Part shown: positions 21,855-31,961 of the stretch, one piece after another | Position numbering within the stretch: the stretch's first letter is position 1 | Layout: the number at the start of each line of letters is the position of its first letter | Origin: Rhexocercosporidium sp. MPI-PUGE-AT-0058 | Lineage: Eukaryota > Ascomycota > Leotiomycetes > Helotiales | DNA length: 64,000 nucleotides | Assembly: GCA_020746875.1 (NCBI GenBank) | Contig: JAGTJL010000003.1 | Span: 62,001 to 126,000 of the forward strand | Reading direction: 5' to 3' | Program-made: the position numbers and the translations under genes | The notes under the pieces: generated by a model | Seen by the model: the letters and a program-made list of their open reading frames with translations, nothing else | The model's database searches: none | What the model was told of the DNA's origin: nothing

Positions 21855-22649
21855 GATTGTCAGCTCATTTAGATAGCTAGTAATGTGCAAGCTATGTATA
21901 CCGATTCCTCATACAAGATTGAACACAGAGTGGTAGATCCAGACCTCCTCAACTCTTCACGCACGGCCGCATGGAAGAGTAAAGAAATGCCGCTGAAACT
22001 TCATTCTCGACACATTTGCCATTTGACGGGTTAATAACTTAGCCGGCATCACACAACCAGCTCGTTGCTCTTGTTGATACAGCGCATACTTAGCCCAGAG
22101 GAAGGGAGTCATAATTCGACGGCGAAAACCATCTTCAAATATCCACTACTGTGACCTATCTTGAGACTCGACTCGCAAACAATTCGTCTGGCAACAAATG
22201 CCCCCTTCTTCAAGTCTCCATATGTGTCCACATAATCACATTCTACTACACTCACACCCAACAATTCTAACCGGCAGCTACCCAGTAGCTCGGAATAACT
22301 CCTCGGCCCGGTCTCGCCCCCCTTTCAATGTCCATGTCGTCAACGCGGCCAAATCCGCCGGCAGAGGAAAGTGGAGGTGGAGGGAGCTGGGCATGGACTG
22401 ATAATAAATCGCTGACTTTTACTTTTCTTGGTCCCCCAACACCACAATTTCGAATTCAATCCACCAGAATCTGTCCGCTACGATTCCACTTTGTAACGGC
22501 TCTCGTTGGCTGACTCAGCGATTACCAAACTACAGCAAACAAAGCCTGCTTAGTCGCCCTCATACATTTCAATGCGATAGACTCAATTCACTTCCTCTCT
22601 CCCGCGGACTCTGTTCCTTAGGTCCACCTATACAGCGTCGACTTTGTAC
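21855..22649. other. Spacer between tandem plus-strand genes
   Basis: About 800 bases: RED-like 3' end and flavoprotein promoter/leader. No coding signal seen. Confidence 0.45.
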
Positions 22650-24503
22650 ATGCTTCGAAGAAATATCCTTCCTTCAATCGTCATGTCTCGACCTTCAGCA
22701 ATCCGCACGATGACCACCTCGCATTGCATTCCTGAAGAACCACAAACATCAGGAACCTCGGTCCCCGGGCTCTCCTACTCTTCCTCCTCTTCAGCCGACG
22801 AAATCGAAGAACCTCCTCGCCCACGCCGCGCATCCACGAAACTCATCTCGCAGAATGCCGCAGATATACAGAGACTCATTGGGGAACCGGGCACAAGACT
22901 GGTTGAGAAGTGCTGCGGAGGAGGGTGCTGCATGGCCATATCGAAGAGTGATGGTCTGACTTTCGAGCGCGTTCCCCTCCCCGACAATGATGCGTTTCTT
23001 GCTCTTCAATTGAAGATCGGTCCGATCCCTACAACATTGTCCAACCTGCCAGATGTACCAGCGCAGACTGTTCACATATCCTCAATCAAGCAGGGCGTTG
23101 TTTTGCCACCTGTTGAGGAATTGAAGATCTCGGCTAGAGAGGAGGCTAAGGATGCCATCGACTTTACCCCCCACCCTACAACAGAGACCACCGAACTTGA
23201 TACCACCGTCCACCCACCTCGATTTGTGCAACCACATCCTCCTTACGATGTCTACTCGGCTCGCATCTACAATACCCGCGAGCTTACCAAACCTGGTGCA
23301 GAGAAGAGAACCTATCATTTCGACCTGGATGTTACAGACTACCCAGAAGAATCGGGTGTAGATTTTAAGGTTGGAGGTGCTGTTGGCATGGTTGCTCCGA
23401 ACGATGCTGGTGTTGTCGATGAGCTTTTGGATCTCCTTCTCATTCCTCGCTACCTCCGGGACCGAGACATCCTTTTGAAGACGGATGGCGGAAGGTGGCC
23501 AACGGTTTGGGGTGATGAGCAGGCTAGGGAGTTGACCACAACTCGACGAGCCCTCTTGACTTGGTGTAGTGATATCCAATCCTACCCACCAACCAAACCT
23601 CTTCTCCGTCTCCTCGCAGAATACGCCTCAAACCCAGATGAGAAGAAGATCCTCCTATTCCTTTGCTCAGCCGAGGGTCAAGGTGTATTCTGTGACTTCA
23701 GAACTGGCCCACACATCACCATGAATCAGCTTCTCCATGCCTTCCCATCATCCAAACCTCCTCTCGACCATCTTCTCTCCCAACTTCAACAACTCATGCC
23801 TCGCTTCTACAGCATGTCCAATGATCCTCATGAGAACTGTGTATACACCGCCGGATGTCGTCGTCTCATTGAGATTGCAGTGACCGTCCACGAGACACCC
23901 AACTGGCGAGGTGGACCACGTACAGGCGTCGGATCTGGGTTCTTCGAGCGTCAGGCCCAGAAATTTCTCGAGGCCGAGAAGAGGGGAGAGAAGATCGACT
24001 TGAGAGTTCCCATGTTCAAGGGTCTCATGGCCAACCCTCTCGCTAAAGAGTTTGTTTCCGATGGCCCGATGCTCTTGATTGGCGCTGGTGTAGGTGTCGC
24101 CCCATTTAGAGGATTCGTTCAACGCCGACTCAAGAACGCAAACTGTGCAAACAAAGTTTGGGTCCTCCAAGGTGTCCGTGATTCTCTCCTCGATGAGTTG
24201 TATTCAGGCGAATGGGGCGTCCATGAATCCGAAGTCAAGAAGGTGGTTCAATCACGCAAGCATACCGGCAAAGGCAAGTATGTCCAAGACGAAGTGCGAG
24301 CGCAAGCCGATCTCGTCTGGTTCATCATCAATGCTCTCGATGGCCGAGTCTTCGTCTGTGGTAGCAGCCAGGGAATGGGAGAAGGAGTTGAAGCCGCTTT
24401 AATTGATGCAGTAATGTGCAAGGGCAATTTGAGTCGGGAGGAAGCCGTGAAGTTTTGGAAACTGAAGGGCGAGGCTGGTCAGTACATTGCCGAGACGTGG
24501 TAG
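22650..24503 (+). CDS. CPR/FNR-type FAD-NADPH reductase lacking an FMN domain, with Cys cluster
   Basis: Single exon, 617 aa from ATG 22650; an ATG at 22683 (MSRPSAIRTMTTS) is an alternative start. The N-terminus is basic, serine-rich and acid-free, compatible with mitochondrial targeting. A cysteine cluster CCGGGCC lies near residue 90. From about 200 the protein resembles the FAD/NADPH half of diflavin reductases (CPR, sulfite reductase alpha, methionine synthase reductase): connecting domain, RFYSMSN (FAD-binding RxYS), a glycine-rich NADPH loop GAGVGVAPFRGF, CGSSQGMGEGVE, and a C-terminal aromatic (ETW end) that stacks on FAD. No flavodoxin-like FMN domain precedes it. It should transfer electrons from NADPH to an unknown acceptor, perhaps through the cysteine cluster. 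Confidence 0.85.
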   Translation: MLRRNILPSIVMSRPSAIRTMTTSHCIPEEPQTSGTSVPGLSYSSSSSADEIEEPPRPRRASTKLISQNAADIQRLIGEPGTRLVEKCCGGGCCMAISKSDGLTFERVPLPDNDAFLALQLKIGPIPTTLSNLPDVPAQTVHISSIKQGVVLPPVEELKISAREEAKDAIDFTPHPTTETTELDTTVHPPRFVQPHPPYDVYSARIYNTRELTKPGAEKRTYHFDLDVTDYPEESGVDFKVGGAVGMVAPNDAGVVDELLDLLLIPRYLRDRDILLKTDGGRWPTVWGDEQARELTTTRRALLTWCSDIQSYPPTKPLLRLLAEYASNPDEKKILLFLCSAEGQGVFCDFRTGPHITMNQLLHAFPSSKPPLDHLLSQLQQLMPRFYSMSNDPHENCVYTAGCRRLIEIAVTVHETPNWRGGPRTGVGSGFFERQAQKFLEAEKRGEKIDLRVPMFKGLMANPLAKEFVSDGPMLLIGAGVGVAPFRGFVQRRLKNANCANKVWVLQGVRDSLLDELYSGEWGVHESEVKKVVQSRKHTGKGKYVQDEVRAQADLVWFIINALDGRVFVCGSSQGMGEGVEAALIDAVMCKGNLSREEAVKFWKLKGEAGQYIAETW

Positions 24504-25435
24504 ATCAGGGATTTGAGTGTCTTTTAGGAAGGTTGCGGCAACGCTTGTATATATGGGATCCTTATTACAGTTGTGATGGGCATGGCGTTTGGAATTTTGG
24601 ATCTTGGTGGCAATCTTGCTGGGTTCGGTAATGGAGTTTAGACAGGCATGCATGGGAAACGAAAGGAAACATAAGGAGCGAGCTATTTTCGGCTTGAAAA
24701 TAAATGGATGGGGATCGGGGATGGATACCTTTAGATGAGTAAAGACAGACAAAATGAGCAATCAAATGATGGACGATGGGCACTTTTAATACCGAGTCGC
24801 CGTGTAATGGCCGAACTGCATATATCCGTGAAGATATCTCCGTTCCAGAATTTTGACATGCTGTGCCTCTGAACTTGTGGGATGGCATTCTAAGATTCCT
24901 GTTACTATTTTTGGTTCACATCTGGAATCCTGGATGTATTAAGGCGTTTCACAGTAAGGCAAACGATCCTTTATTAGATTTCGCGTGGGGGTCATCATCT
25001 TCCTGACGATGGTGGTGGAGGTCAAGAGGTAAACAGCTCCCAGCCTTTAAATATTGACTTCGCTCAGTGCTGCAAATGAGCGGGTCATGTTTCTAAGTTT
25101 ACAAGCCTCAGACAAGGTTTATAGACCCACGAGTCCCAACGACGATTTGCCCCCCAGCTATCAGATATGACGAGGTGAGTAGAAATCGAAGTTCGCTAGC
25201 TAGTCTAGACGAGGGAATCAGGAATCGAGACAACACTCTCCAGCTTAGAGGACGAACTTACAAGTACAAAGGAGAAGTTCCACGACAGCTGAACCAATAA
25301 AATTGACAAAGGTTTATTTGTTGAGGCATATTGTATCTACCAGAATCTTTGGCCTGGATCGGAATCAATCGCTCAACCAGCGTCTTCCAATCCATCCATT
25401 CCCATCTAGCCATCCCCTCAATCTTCACTTCCCCA
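24504..25435. other. Spacer between convergent genes
   Basis: About 930 bases between the flavoprotein (+) and the SDR (-). An AATAAA at 24699-24704, about 195 bases past the flavoprotein stop, could be its polyadenylation signal. No coding signal seen. Confidence 0.45.
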
Positions 25436-26508
25436 CTACCAAGCAGAATGGCCACCATCCATCCTCAAATCACTCCCCGTCATAAAACTACTCGCATCAC
25501 TAATTAAGAAAGCAGCCGCTCCTCTATATTCTTCAGGCGCACTCAACCTTCCCAACATATTCTGCGTCGGCCACGTCTCTTTCCTCTCTGGATATTTCTC
25601 AAACAAAGCTTCCACCATCGCGGTCACGATATATCCAGGGGATATCGTGTTGACTCTAATTCCGTATTCGCCCCATTCAGAAGCTAAGTTACGAGCAAGT
25701 TGAATAACGGCCGCTTTAGAGGCGTTGTATGCTGGACAGATGAGGCCCTGTCTGTTGTCAGCCGAGTTGGGTTGAAGTAAGGAGGGAAAGTACACGATTC
25801 GCAACCGTCCCACTCATGCTAGCAATCATGACGATACTCCCTCCATTTCCATACTTGATCATCTGCCTCGCGGCCGCCTGAGCAGTCATAAAGCAGCCCG
25901 TAACATTGACACTCATCATCAAATCACAATCTTTCGAGGAATAATCCAGGGCGGGAGTTTCCTGCTGAATGCCAGCTGCTGCGATCAGACCGTCGAGTCG
26001 CTGGTGTTTACTGGCTATTTCTTCGATGATGGCATTCATTTGCTCGACGTCTCGTACGTCGATTCTGCGGTAGGAGAGGGATGTTCCGAGTTCGTTCTCT
26101 GCGCGTTTTTGAATTCGTGAGAAGTCATTGGAGGGCGTTTCGAGGCGGTCCAAAGCGTAGACTGGAGGTACATCAGTGTTATGTTCAGACCAGAGGAAGT
26201 GGCTTACCAGTAGCACCGGCTTCGAGCAAAGCTTCCGCTTGTACTAACCCTAGACCTCTCGCGGCACCAGATATGAGGACGACTTTGTCAACGAGATTGA
26301 ATTCTGGTAAGCGTTTCGTTGTTCCTAGGTAGGTTGGTGCATTTCCTTTCCGGAGAGCGGTTGTTTCTGCGTCTGGAGCTTCTGGAGGTCCGCGGCTTGG
26401 GGAGGCATTGTTGACACGAGGGGTGGTGGAGAGAGAGGCTCTTGTGAGGAGAGGTCGTGAACGGAGAGTTCGAGATGCGGCACGGGGAAGGATTCGGAGG
26501 GAGTTCAT
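25436..26508 (-). CDS. Mitochondrial-type short-chain dehydrogenase/reductase (polyol type)
   Basis: Three exons: 26208-26508, 25794-26161, 25436-25747; introns of 46 bases each (GTAAGC...CTGAT...CCAG; GTACTT...CTGAC...ACAG) yield 326 aa. An arginine-rich presequence (MNSLRILPRAASRTLRSRPLLTRASLS) suggests mitochondrial import. Then the classical SDR pattern: VVLISGAARGLG (TGxxxGxG variant), DVRD, a dinucleotide-region AAAG, catalytic Ser in MIASMSG, YNASK (Tyr/Lys), VNTISPGYI and the C-terminal MTGSDLRMDGGHSAW. The ASMSG...NRGLICPAYNASK region resembles D-arabinitol/xylulose/sorbose reductases. It probably oxidises or reduces a polyol or ketose with NAD(P)H; the exact substrate is inferred only loosely. 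Confidence 0.88.
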
Positions 26509-28152
26509 TGTATGGCTGTTGATTGATGGAGTGGACGAAGATCCTCAATCACAGATTTTGGTCTGAGCTGGAGCGACAACAAGATGACGGAGGAGACACA
26601 TATATCAAGTAGAGAAAGTTACACTAGATGTCAGAGTCGTACTGTACCCGCAGCTCGGATTCCTCCTTTGAAGCAAAAGGCACGAGGGGTAATTGGAACC
26701 GGCGTCTCTCCAACTGAAAGCCCTGACGTGTTCCAGTCTTCTAGATCTACATCTATATCAAGGTAGGTTTACCGAATATTCTACTATTGCATCAAAGATC
26801 TGGATTCTGAAGCTTTGCTTGGTTGCAAGAAAGATGGAGATATGCATTAACGCGTCTCGATGCGGGGTATTTATTCTTTGGTGGGGTACTGGACAAACGC
26901 CCAGGGGTAAATGTGGTCTTGATAACATGAAAATTTGCCTCTCTCTGTTTTCTTCACTATGTTTTTGAGACCAGCCAATAATTTTATTCTTCGAATTAAT
27001 GGCTTATGAAATTAAATCCGATCTGGTTATTTTCTGCCTCACTTGATGATCTGACGATGACGCCAGGTCTAATATTATCAATAGCTCTCCGCAATTCAAG
27101 TACAAGCGTCGTTCACTTGCAGCTTGAATGCATGGGAAGGATGACCGCATCAGGTATCCCGAACGGAAGATTATCTTTAGTCTAGCTGCATGTCTTGTGC
27201 CCTACATTCAGCGAGTAGCATTTGATAACGTTTGTTTCAAAATGAATATATGACTTCAAATCTCCGAAACACTTGCAGTAGCAGTCGAAGCAGCACCAGC
27301 TAGAGGTTGGTCCCTGATCACTGGAAGTTCATTCTCTTCGTAATCAAAAGAAACATATATATGCGCCTAATAAGCCTCCACGAGCCAATGGTTCATCTTG
27401 CGGACGAATATTCAGATCTGAAGGTTGCATTGATCCGGATTCGCTACCCAAAAGGAGCGATGACCAACAGATTATCAACACTGCGATGTGCAACAAAAGG
27501 TTTGAAGCTGCAGGAAGTAACTTTTTGGATTGTAACGGGTTGAGCAGGCCGAAGAAATGCGGGTCAATCAGTCAGGGAATGGGAAAAGATTTGACGCTGA
27601 TTAATGACAGGAGATAGTGTGTCACAGTAGGAAGTATATCATGAATTGATTTCATGAGAATTTCACCAGTCCAGGTTCTCTTGTAAGACAACCAACAGAT
27701 TTACTTATCGCTAACTGTGTAAAGATAAATGTATACATGTCTAGCCGATTAGAAAGGACAGTGTTTGACAGCGCCGAATTAAATGTACATCGAGCAGGAT
27801 TAGGGACTCAAGATTCAAGGCTGGATATGATGTATCTGCCCAAGGATTGTTGTATTCAGAAAGATTTGGACGACATTAAAGTATCCCCTTCAAGCAGCAC
27901 TCCTTGGAGGCTTATCAAATGAACGAAAACAGAGATAATAAATTGGTTACCAGGTATTTCCTTCTTCTCTTCTCGAGCCATGTAGGTAGATGTCGTCAAG
28001 TCCAGGAAATAGTAACAGTCTGCCATTTTAGCGTCTCGCTAGACACGGCCGCAATCGATAACAAGCCCGTCCCGTAAATGCCACCTCCACCTCTCCCAGC
28101 TCCCGCGATTTCAAACCCATTACTACTGTCCTTTCACACTCCATATGGCACA
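26509..28152. other. Spacer between divergent genes
   Basis: About 1.6 kb between the SDR (-) and the Yos9 gene (+), with an A/T-rich central part (about 26900-28000). It holds both promoters. Frames of 60-90 codons are present but have no protein-like features. Confidence 0.45.
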
Positions 28153-29604
28153 ATGCAGCAAATTATTGCAGCTTTGTTGACATCAGTGCCATTAGTTCTA
28201 GCAAGTCAGACCGTGTTCAGTGTGCACGATGATTTACTGGCTTTCCCCCAAGTACGCCCCTCCAATCCCCTTCTCTCCATAGCTAATAGCTCCCAGTATG
28301 AGGTCACCTTCTCGGATTCCTTCATTTCAGACGTCGAGGCAAGTTTGATAGTAGAACAAGCTTCCGCAGCTATGCATGAGTCTCCTCGAAGCTCTAATAC
28401 CAAAGGCATCGAATCGAAAACAGACGACTCTCCCCAACCTCCCATCGACCACCCTTTCGATCCCCAGCGCGAGACCTACGAGCTCATGTACCTACATGGC
28501 GAACAACATCTCTGCACAATTCCAATAGTCAACGTCCCTACAAAGAATGAAACCTCGGAGGCAGAAGCAAGAGCGGCGGAGCAGAAAGAACTGACGCGCG
28601 CGACAAACAAGGGCTGGGAATTGCTTCAGGAATTGGAGGGAGGATGCCTATACTTTGTCTCCGGCTGGTGGTCGTATGCCTTTTGTTACAACAATGAAAT
28701 TACTCAGTTCCACCAACTGCCGCCGCAACCTGGAAAGCCACTACTTCCGCCTCAACCGGATCCAACGACGAAACAATTCGTGCTAGGGAGAGCGAAGGGG
28801 AAGGGGAAGCCTAGCAAGGAAGATGAATGGGAGAACCAACTCGAGGTGCCCAAGAAGAAGAAGGCGTCGGAGGAACCTCCTAAGACGGAACTACAAATCA
28901 AAGGCGACACAAGATACTTGGTCCAGAAGATGGAAGGTGGCACAACATGCGATCTTACAGGGAAGCCGAGACGTGTGGAGGTACAGTTTCACTGCAATCT
29001 TCATGTCACAGATAGGATAGGGTACATCAAGGAGGTTACGACGTGTTCGTACTTGATGGTCATATACACCCCAAGACTTTGCAGTGACGTGGCGTTCTTG
29101 CCTCCCAAGGAGAACAAGGCGCATTCCATCGTCTGCCGAGCTGTCGTCCCCGAAGATTATCTCCAGGAACGTGCAGAGCTTCAGGAGATGGAAAGTCAGT
29201 TGGAAGCGCCAGAGAAAGAGAAGCTTATTAATGTTGGGGGTATTATTCTGGGTGCAGGTAAATGGATCAATAAGGAAGGCCAACGAATGCCAATTCCAGC
29301 GAACTTTGGGCAAGGCGTTCCAGGCAAAGTCACCGAGGTCATTGCTCGAGCCAAGAGTAAGCAGGAGGGTGGGAAGATTGAGATGGCTAGTGAGAAAGAT
29401 CTGGCCAAGTTAGATCTAGATCCAGAGATGGTGGAGACCGTGAAGAAAGAGGTTCAAAAGATGGCCAAGGAGAAAGGATGGAAGATTGAGGTTGTCGATG
29501 AACCTGGTCAAGTTCGGGAGATTCTTGGAATAGTGGATGGAGATGAGGATGAGCCAGAGGATGGAGAGGGGAGCGATGAGATTTTCTACAAGGACGAATT
29601 GTAA
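28153..29604 (+). CDS. YOS9: Yos9/OS-9 ER lectin of ER-associated degradation
   Basis: Two exons: 28153-28251 and 28297-29604; 468 aa. ATG 28153 is chosen because it opens a signal peptide (MQQIIAALLTSVPLVLAS); an in-frame ATG at 28078 would bury it. A 45-base intron (GTACGC...GCTAAT...CCCAG) has no stop and is a multiple of three, so the frame reads through it. The MRH lectin domain shows YELMYLHGEQHLCTIP, ELEGGCLYFVSGWWSYAFCYN (sugar-binding W and Q/E/Y region) and conserved cysteines (TCDLTG, FHCN, TCSYLMVIYTPRLCS). The protein ends in YKDEL, an ER-retrieval signal. OS-9 proteins recognise trimmed N-glycans on misfolded proteins and pass them to the Hrd1 ligase. Confidence 0.92.
   Translation: MQQIIAALLTSVPLVLASQTVFSVHDDLLAFPQVRPSNPLLSIANSSQYEVTFSDSFISDVEASLIVEQASAAMHESPRSSNTKGIESKTDDSPQPPIDHPFDPQRETYELMYLHGEQHLCTIPIVNVPTKNETSEAEARAAEQKELTRATNKGWELLQELEGGCLYFVSGWWSYAFCYNNEITQFHQLPPQPGKPLLPPQPDPTTKQFVLGRAKGKGKPSKEDEWENQLEVPKKKKASEEPPKTELQIKGDTRYLVQKMEGGTTCDLTGKPRRVEVQFHCNLHVTDRIGYIKEVTTCSYLMVIYTPRLCSDVAFLPPKENKAHSIVCRAVVPEDYLQERAELQEMESQLEAPEKEKLINVGGIILGAGKWINKEGQRMPIPANFGQGVPGKVTEVIARAKSKQEGGKIEMASEKDLAKLDLDPEMVETVKKEVQKMAKEKGWKIEVVDEPGQVREILGIVDGDEDEPEDGEGSDEIFYKDEL
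28252..28296 (+). other. In-frame 45-base intron in the Yos9 gene
   Basis: Starts GTACGC, has a GCTAAT branch site and ends CCCAG. Fifteen codons, no stop. Removal joins AFPQ to YEVTFSDS, which fits OS-9 homologues better than the read-through peptide. Confidence 0.7.
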
Positions 29605-30052
29605 AATAGCCGGCCTTTGCTTCAAATATACCTTTTCCCTTGCATATTTGTCTCTTGGAGAAGCTTGAGGGAGGCCATTTCAAGCTGGTCAGCATTCGAA
29701 CGCAGATCATGTGAATGCCTGGCTGTGAGCGGATGAGTTTTTCTTGGGAATCTTTCCCCGTGACTGTTCTACCAAGGACCCAAGGTATCGTGAGTTTTGA
29801 GCCAGACAATGCAAAAGCACAGGAACATCCTGAGGTGTCAATCCATGGGGATTCTGACTCTTCTTGCCTACGTCTCAACACCGATTCCGCCGGCATCAAC
29901 CCAAGTGTAATTACACTACACGGCAGATTCACAGGCTCAATTCCAAGCGCTTCCCTCAACCGATGCATTCTCTATTCATTCGTAAATATACACCGGAAAT
30001 GGCCGTTCCAACCAGACCTAATCCTCCATCTTCCCATTCGTACAATCCCCGT
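29605..30052. other. Spacer between convergent genes
   Basis: About 450 bases between Yos9 (+) and ATP synthase subunit k (-); mostly 3' flanks. No coding signal seen. Confidence 0.45.
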
Positions 30053-30437
30053 CTAGTGAGCAGCCGCCTTCTTGGTATCCTTCTTATCGTCTCCTTCGGC
30101 ATTCTTTAGGAAATCCCTAGGAGCATGTTAGAACAATCCTGCCAATTGAGTTTCGCGCAAGGTGCGGGAGTCGAGACGCACTTGATGAAGCTCTCCTCGT
30201 CGGGACTTGAAGCATTGATTGGTGGTCCTTGAGTCTTCTTTACAGTCGAACCTCCCATTGACAAAGCGGTTCCTCCTCCGAGAACACCGAGGGTGAGCAT
30301 CGCGAGCTGTATTCGATAGATGTTAGCTTGCAATTCTTTTCTGACGCTGGTGTCGCCGAGGTTGAGCGTTGGGATCTGGGGATACGAACCACATGGGAGC
30401 CGAATTGGCGACCGGCAATGGTGTACATTTGGACCAT
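30053..30437 (-). CDS. ATP19: Mitochondrial ATP synthase subunit k (Atp19)
   Basis: Three exons: 30390-30437, 30182-30306, 30053-30116, total 78 aa. Introns are 83 bases (GTTCGT...ACAG) and 65 bases (GTGCGT...CTAAC...CTAG). The small protein MVQMYTIAGRQFGSHV|LAMLTLG... has a single membrane span (LAMLTLGVLGGGTALSMGG) followed by a charged tail (ESFIKDFLKNAEGDDKKD). This matches subunit k of the F1Fo ATP synthase, which associates with dimeric complexes in the inner membrane. The first donor (GTTCGT) is unusual; using GTGGTT three bases earlier would drop a valine. The minus-strand 148-codon frame here is a shadow. Confidence 0.85.
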
Positions 30438-30799
30438 GATTGCGGATTGGGGATTCGATTGTGTGAGACTTGGTAAGGGTGGATATGGTAGGTGGGTTGA
30501 GCTTCGTTGTTGTCGATGGCTTCAATCTGGAGAGTCCAGAAGCTTGGCGCACTAGCCAGACACGTGAGTAGCATCAAATCTGGTATTTGCTCGTTTAATT
30601 TCTGAGAGCTCTGGCATGACTACGGTTGATCTTTGCATGTGGATGAGCTTCTTTTGACCATTTGCTTCAATTGTACTGACAGATCTCAAAGATGCTTCTC
30701 GGTCTTAAGCTTCAGAACCTCGTCTATTACCTGATCTTTGAGCTGGTCTAAAGTCCAATCACCTTCCAAGAGAGGCTTTATACAAGATTGAATCCTAAC
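30438..30799. other. Spacer
   Basis: About 360 bases: promoter of the ATP19 gene and 3' end of the dolichyldiphosphatase gene. Nothing else seen. Confidence 0.4.
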
Positions 30800-31543
30800 T
30801 CATTTAATCTTCTTCCCTTTGGAATCCTTCCTCAACATCCTCTTAGATTCCCACTTCTCCCATCCAGCCTGACAAAGATCCTCCTCGACAACTAGATCTC
30901 TCATCCTGAATAATCTGGTAGGATATTGCTCAAGTATCCAAGCCAACAATCCACTCTGCCTCACTACCGTAGTGATTCCAAACCAAGACAAAGCACTAAT
31001 AGACCCCGCAAGACATCCAACCGTCACCTGATTCTCAGTATGGTAATTCAAGTATATCCTACTCCAAGCAACCAATCCTGCACTTGCCAATGCCAACCCA
31101 GATAGCAAGACCCTCGAGACTATGGTCAAGGGCGTATGTGAAGGTGTGGGCTTCTTCGGAACATGTCGAAAGAGAAGAAACAGCGTCAAGCTCAAAGAGA
31201 AGAAAGCCACAAATTGGGCATGCGAAGACGGCATTCCATATCCCTTTCCATGCATCTGCTTCGGTCTCTCCTCCTTCAGTATCCTCTTTAATGCAAAGTT
31301 CAAAGCTTCGCAGGCCATTTGTCCACCAAACATCATGAGGATCTCCATTTCGCGAGTGGACCAGATCAGAGTCGCGTAGACAACGCAGAGTCCTTGAGGG
31401 ACGAGGGCCAGCCATGCGCAGAAGTAGGATATGGGATCGTTGGGATCCTAGAGAGGTTAGTAGATATAGACCATAGGTACATAACACCCTACATAGTGTA
31501 CATGCGTCAAGGACAGAGACGCAAGAGGGGCAGTGTCGGTCAT
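30800..31543 (-). CDS. CAX4: Dolichyldiphosphatase (Cwh8/Cax4, PAP2 superfamily)
   Basis: Two exons: 31493-31543 and 30800-31447; a 45-base intron (GTAGGG...CTAAC...CTAG) gives 232 aa. The PAP2 phosphatase motifs are visible: KRILKEERPK (KxxxxxxRP), GYGMPSSHAQ (PSGH-type, here PSSH) and SRIYLNYHTENQV (SRxxxxxHxxxD-like). Several hydrophobic spans match the multi-pass ER enzyme. It hydrolyses dolichyl diphosphate on the lumenal side so dolichol can be reused in N-glycosylation. The short first exon supplies MTDTAPLASLSLTHVHY, typical of the family start. It is divergent from the RBR ligase gene, 418 bases away. Confidence 0.92.
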
Positions 31544-31961
31544 GATTCATTCGCCGTGAGGAAGTTGGAAGCTATTCACAGACCCGTTTGAAATTCCGGC
31601 GGGATTCTGGGGGCGGGAAGAGAAACTGCGGTCTACTTAAAGGCGCAGTCTTTGTAGCCAAGGCAGTGTGGTAGGATGTTTCTTGAAGCTCGAAGTTTGA
31701 AGTTTGAACCATCCCGAAGTTTAAAGCCCCTAGTGACATTGTTAAAGCGGCTCTCGAATACGCCATAAGTATTACCCCCCACCTCTTCACCCCTCGATAA
31801 TTATTTCCAACAACTATCGCCACTTCGACTTCTGTCGCGTCCCCTCACATATAGAATTGGGCACGCAGCTACGACTTGATATATTATTACTTATGAACCT
31901 CGCCGTATCTCCTGCGAAATTTGTTCCTCTGTCAAGGATCGACCGGTGACCACTGCCTACC
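31544..31961. promoter_or_regulatory. Shared promoter region of a divergent pair
   Basis: 418 bases between the starts of dolichyldiphosphatase (-) and the RBR ligase (+), so both promoters must lie here. No motif is assigned with confidence. Confidence 0.45.
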
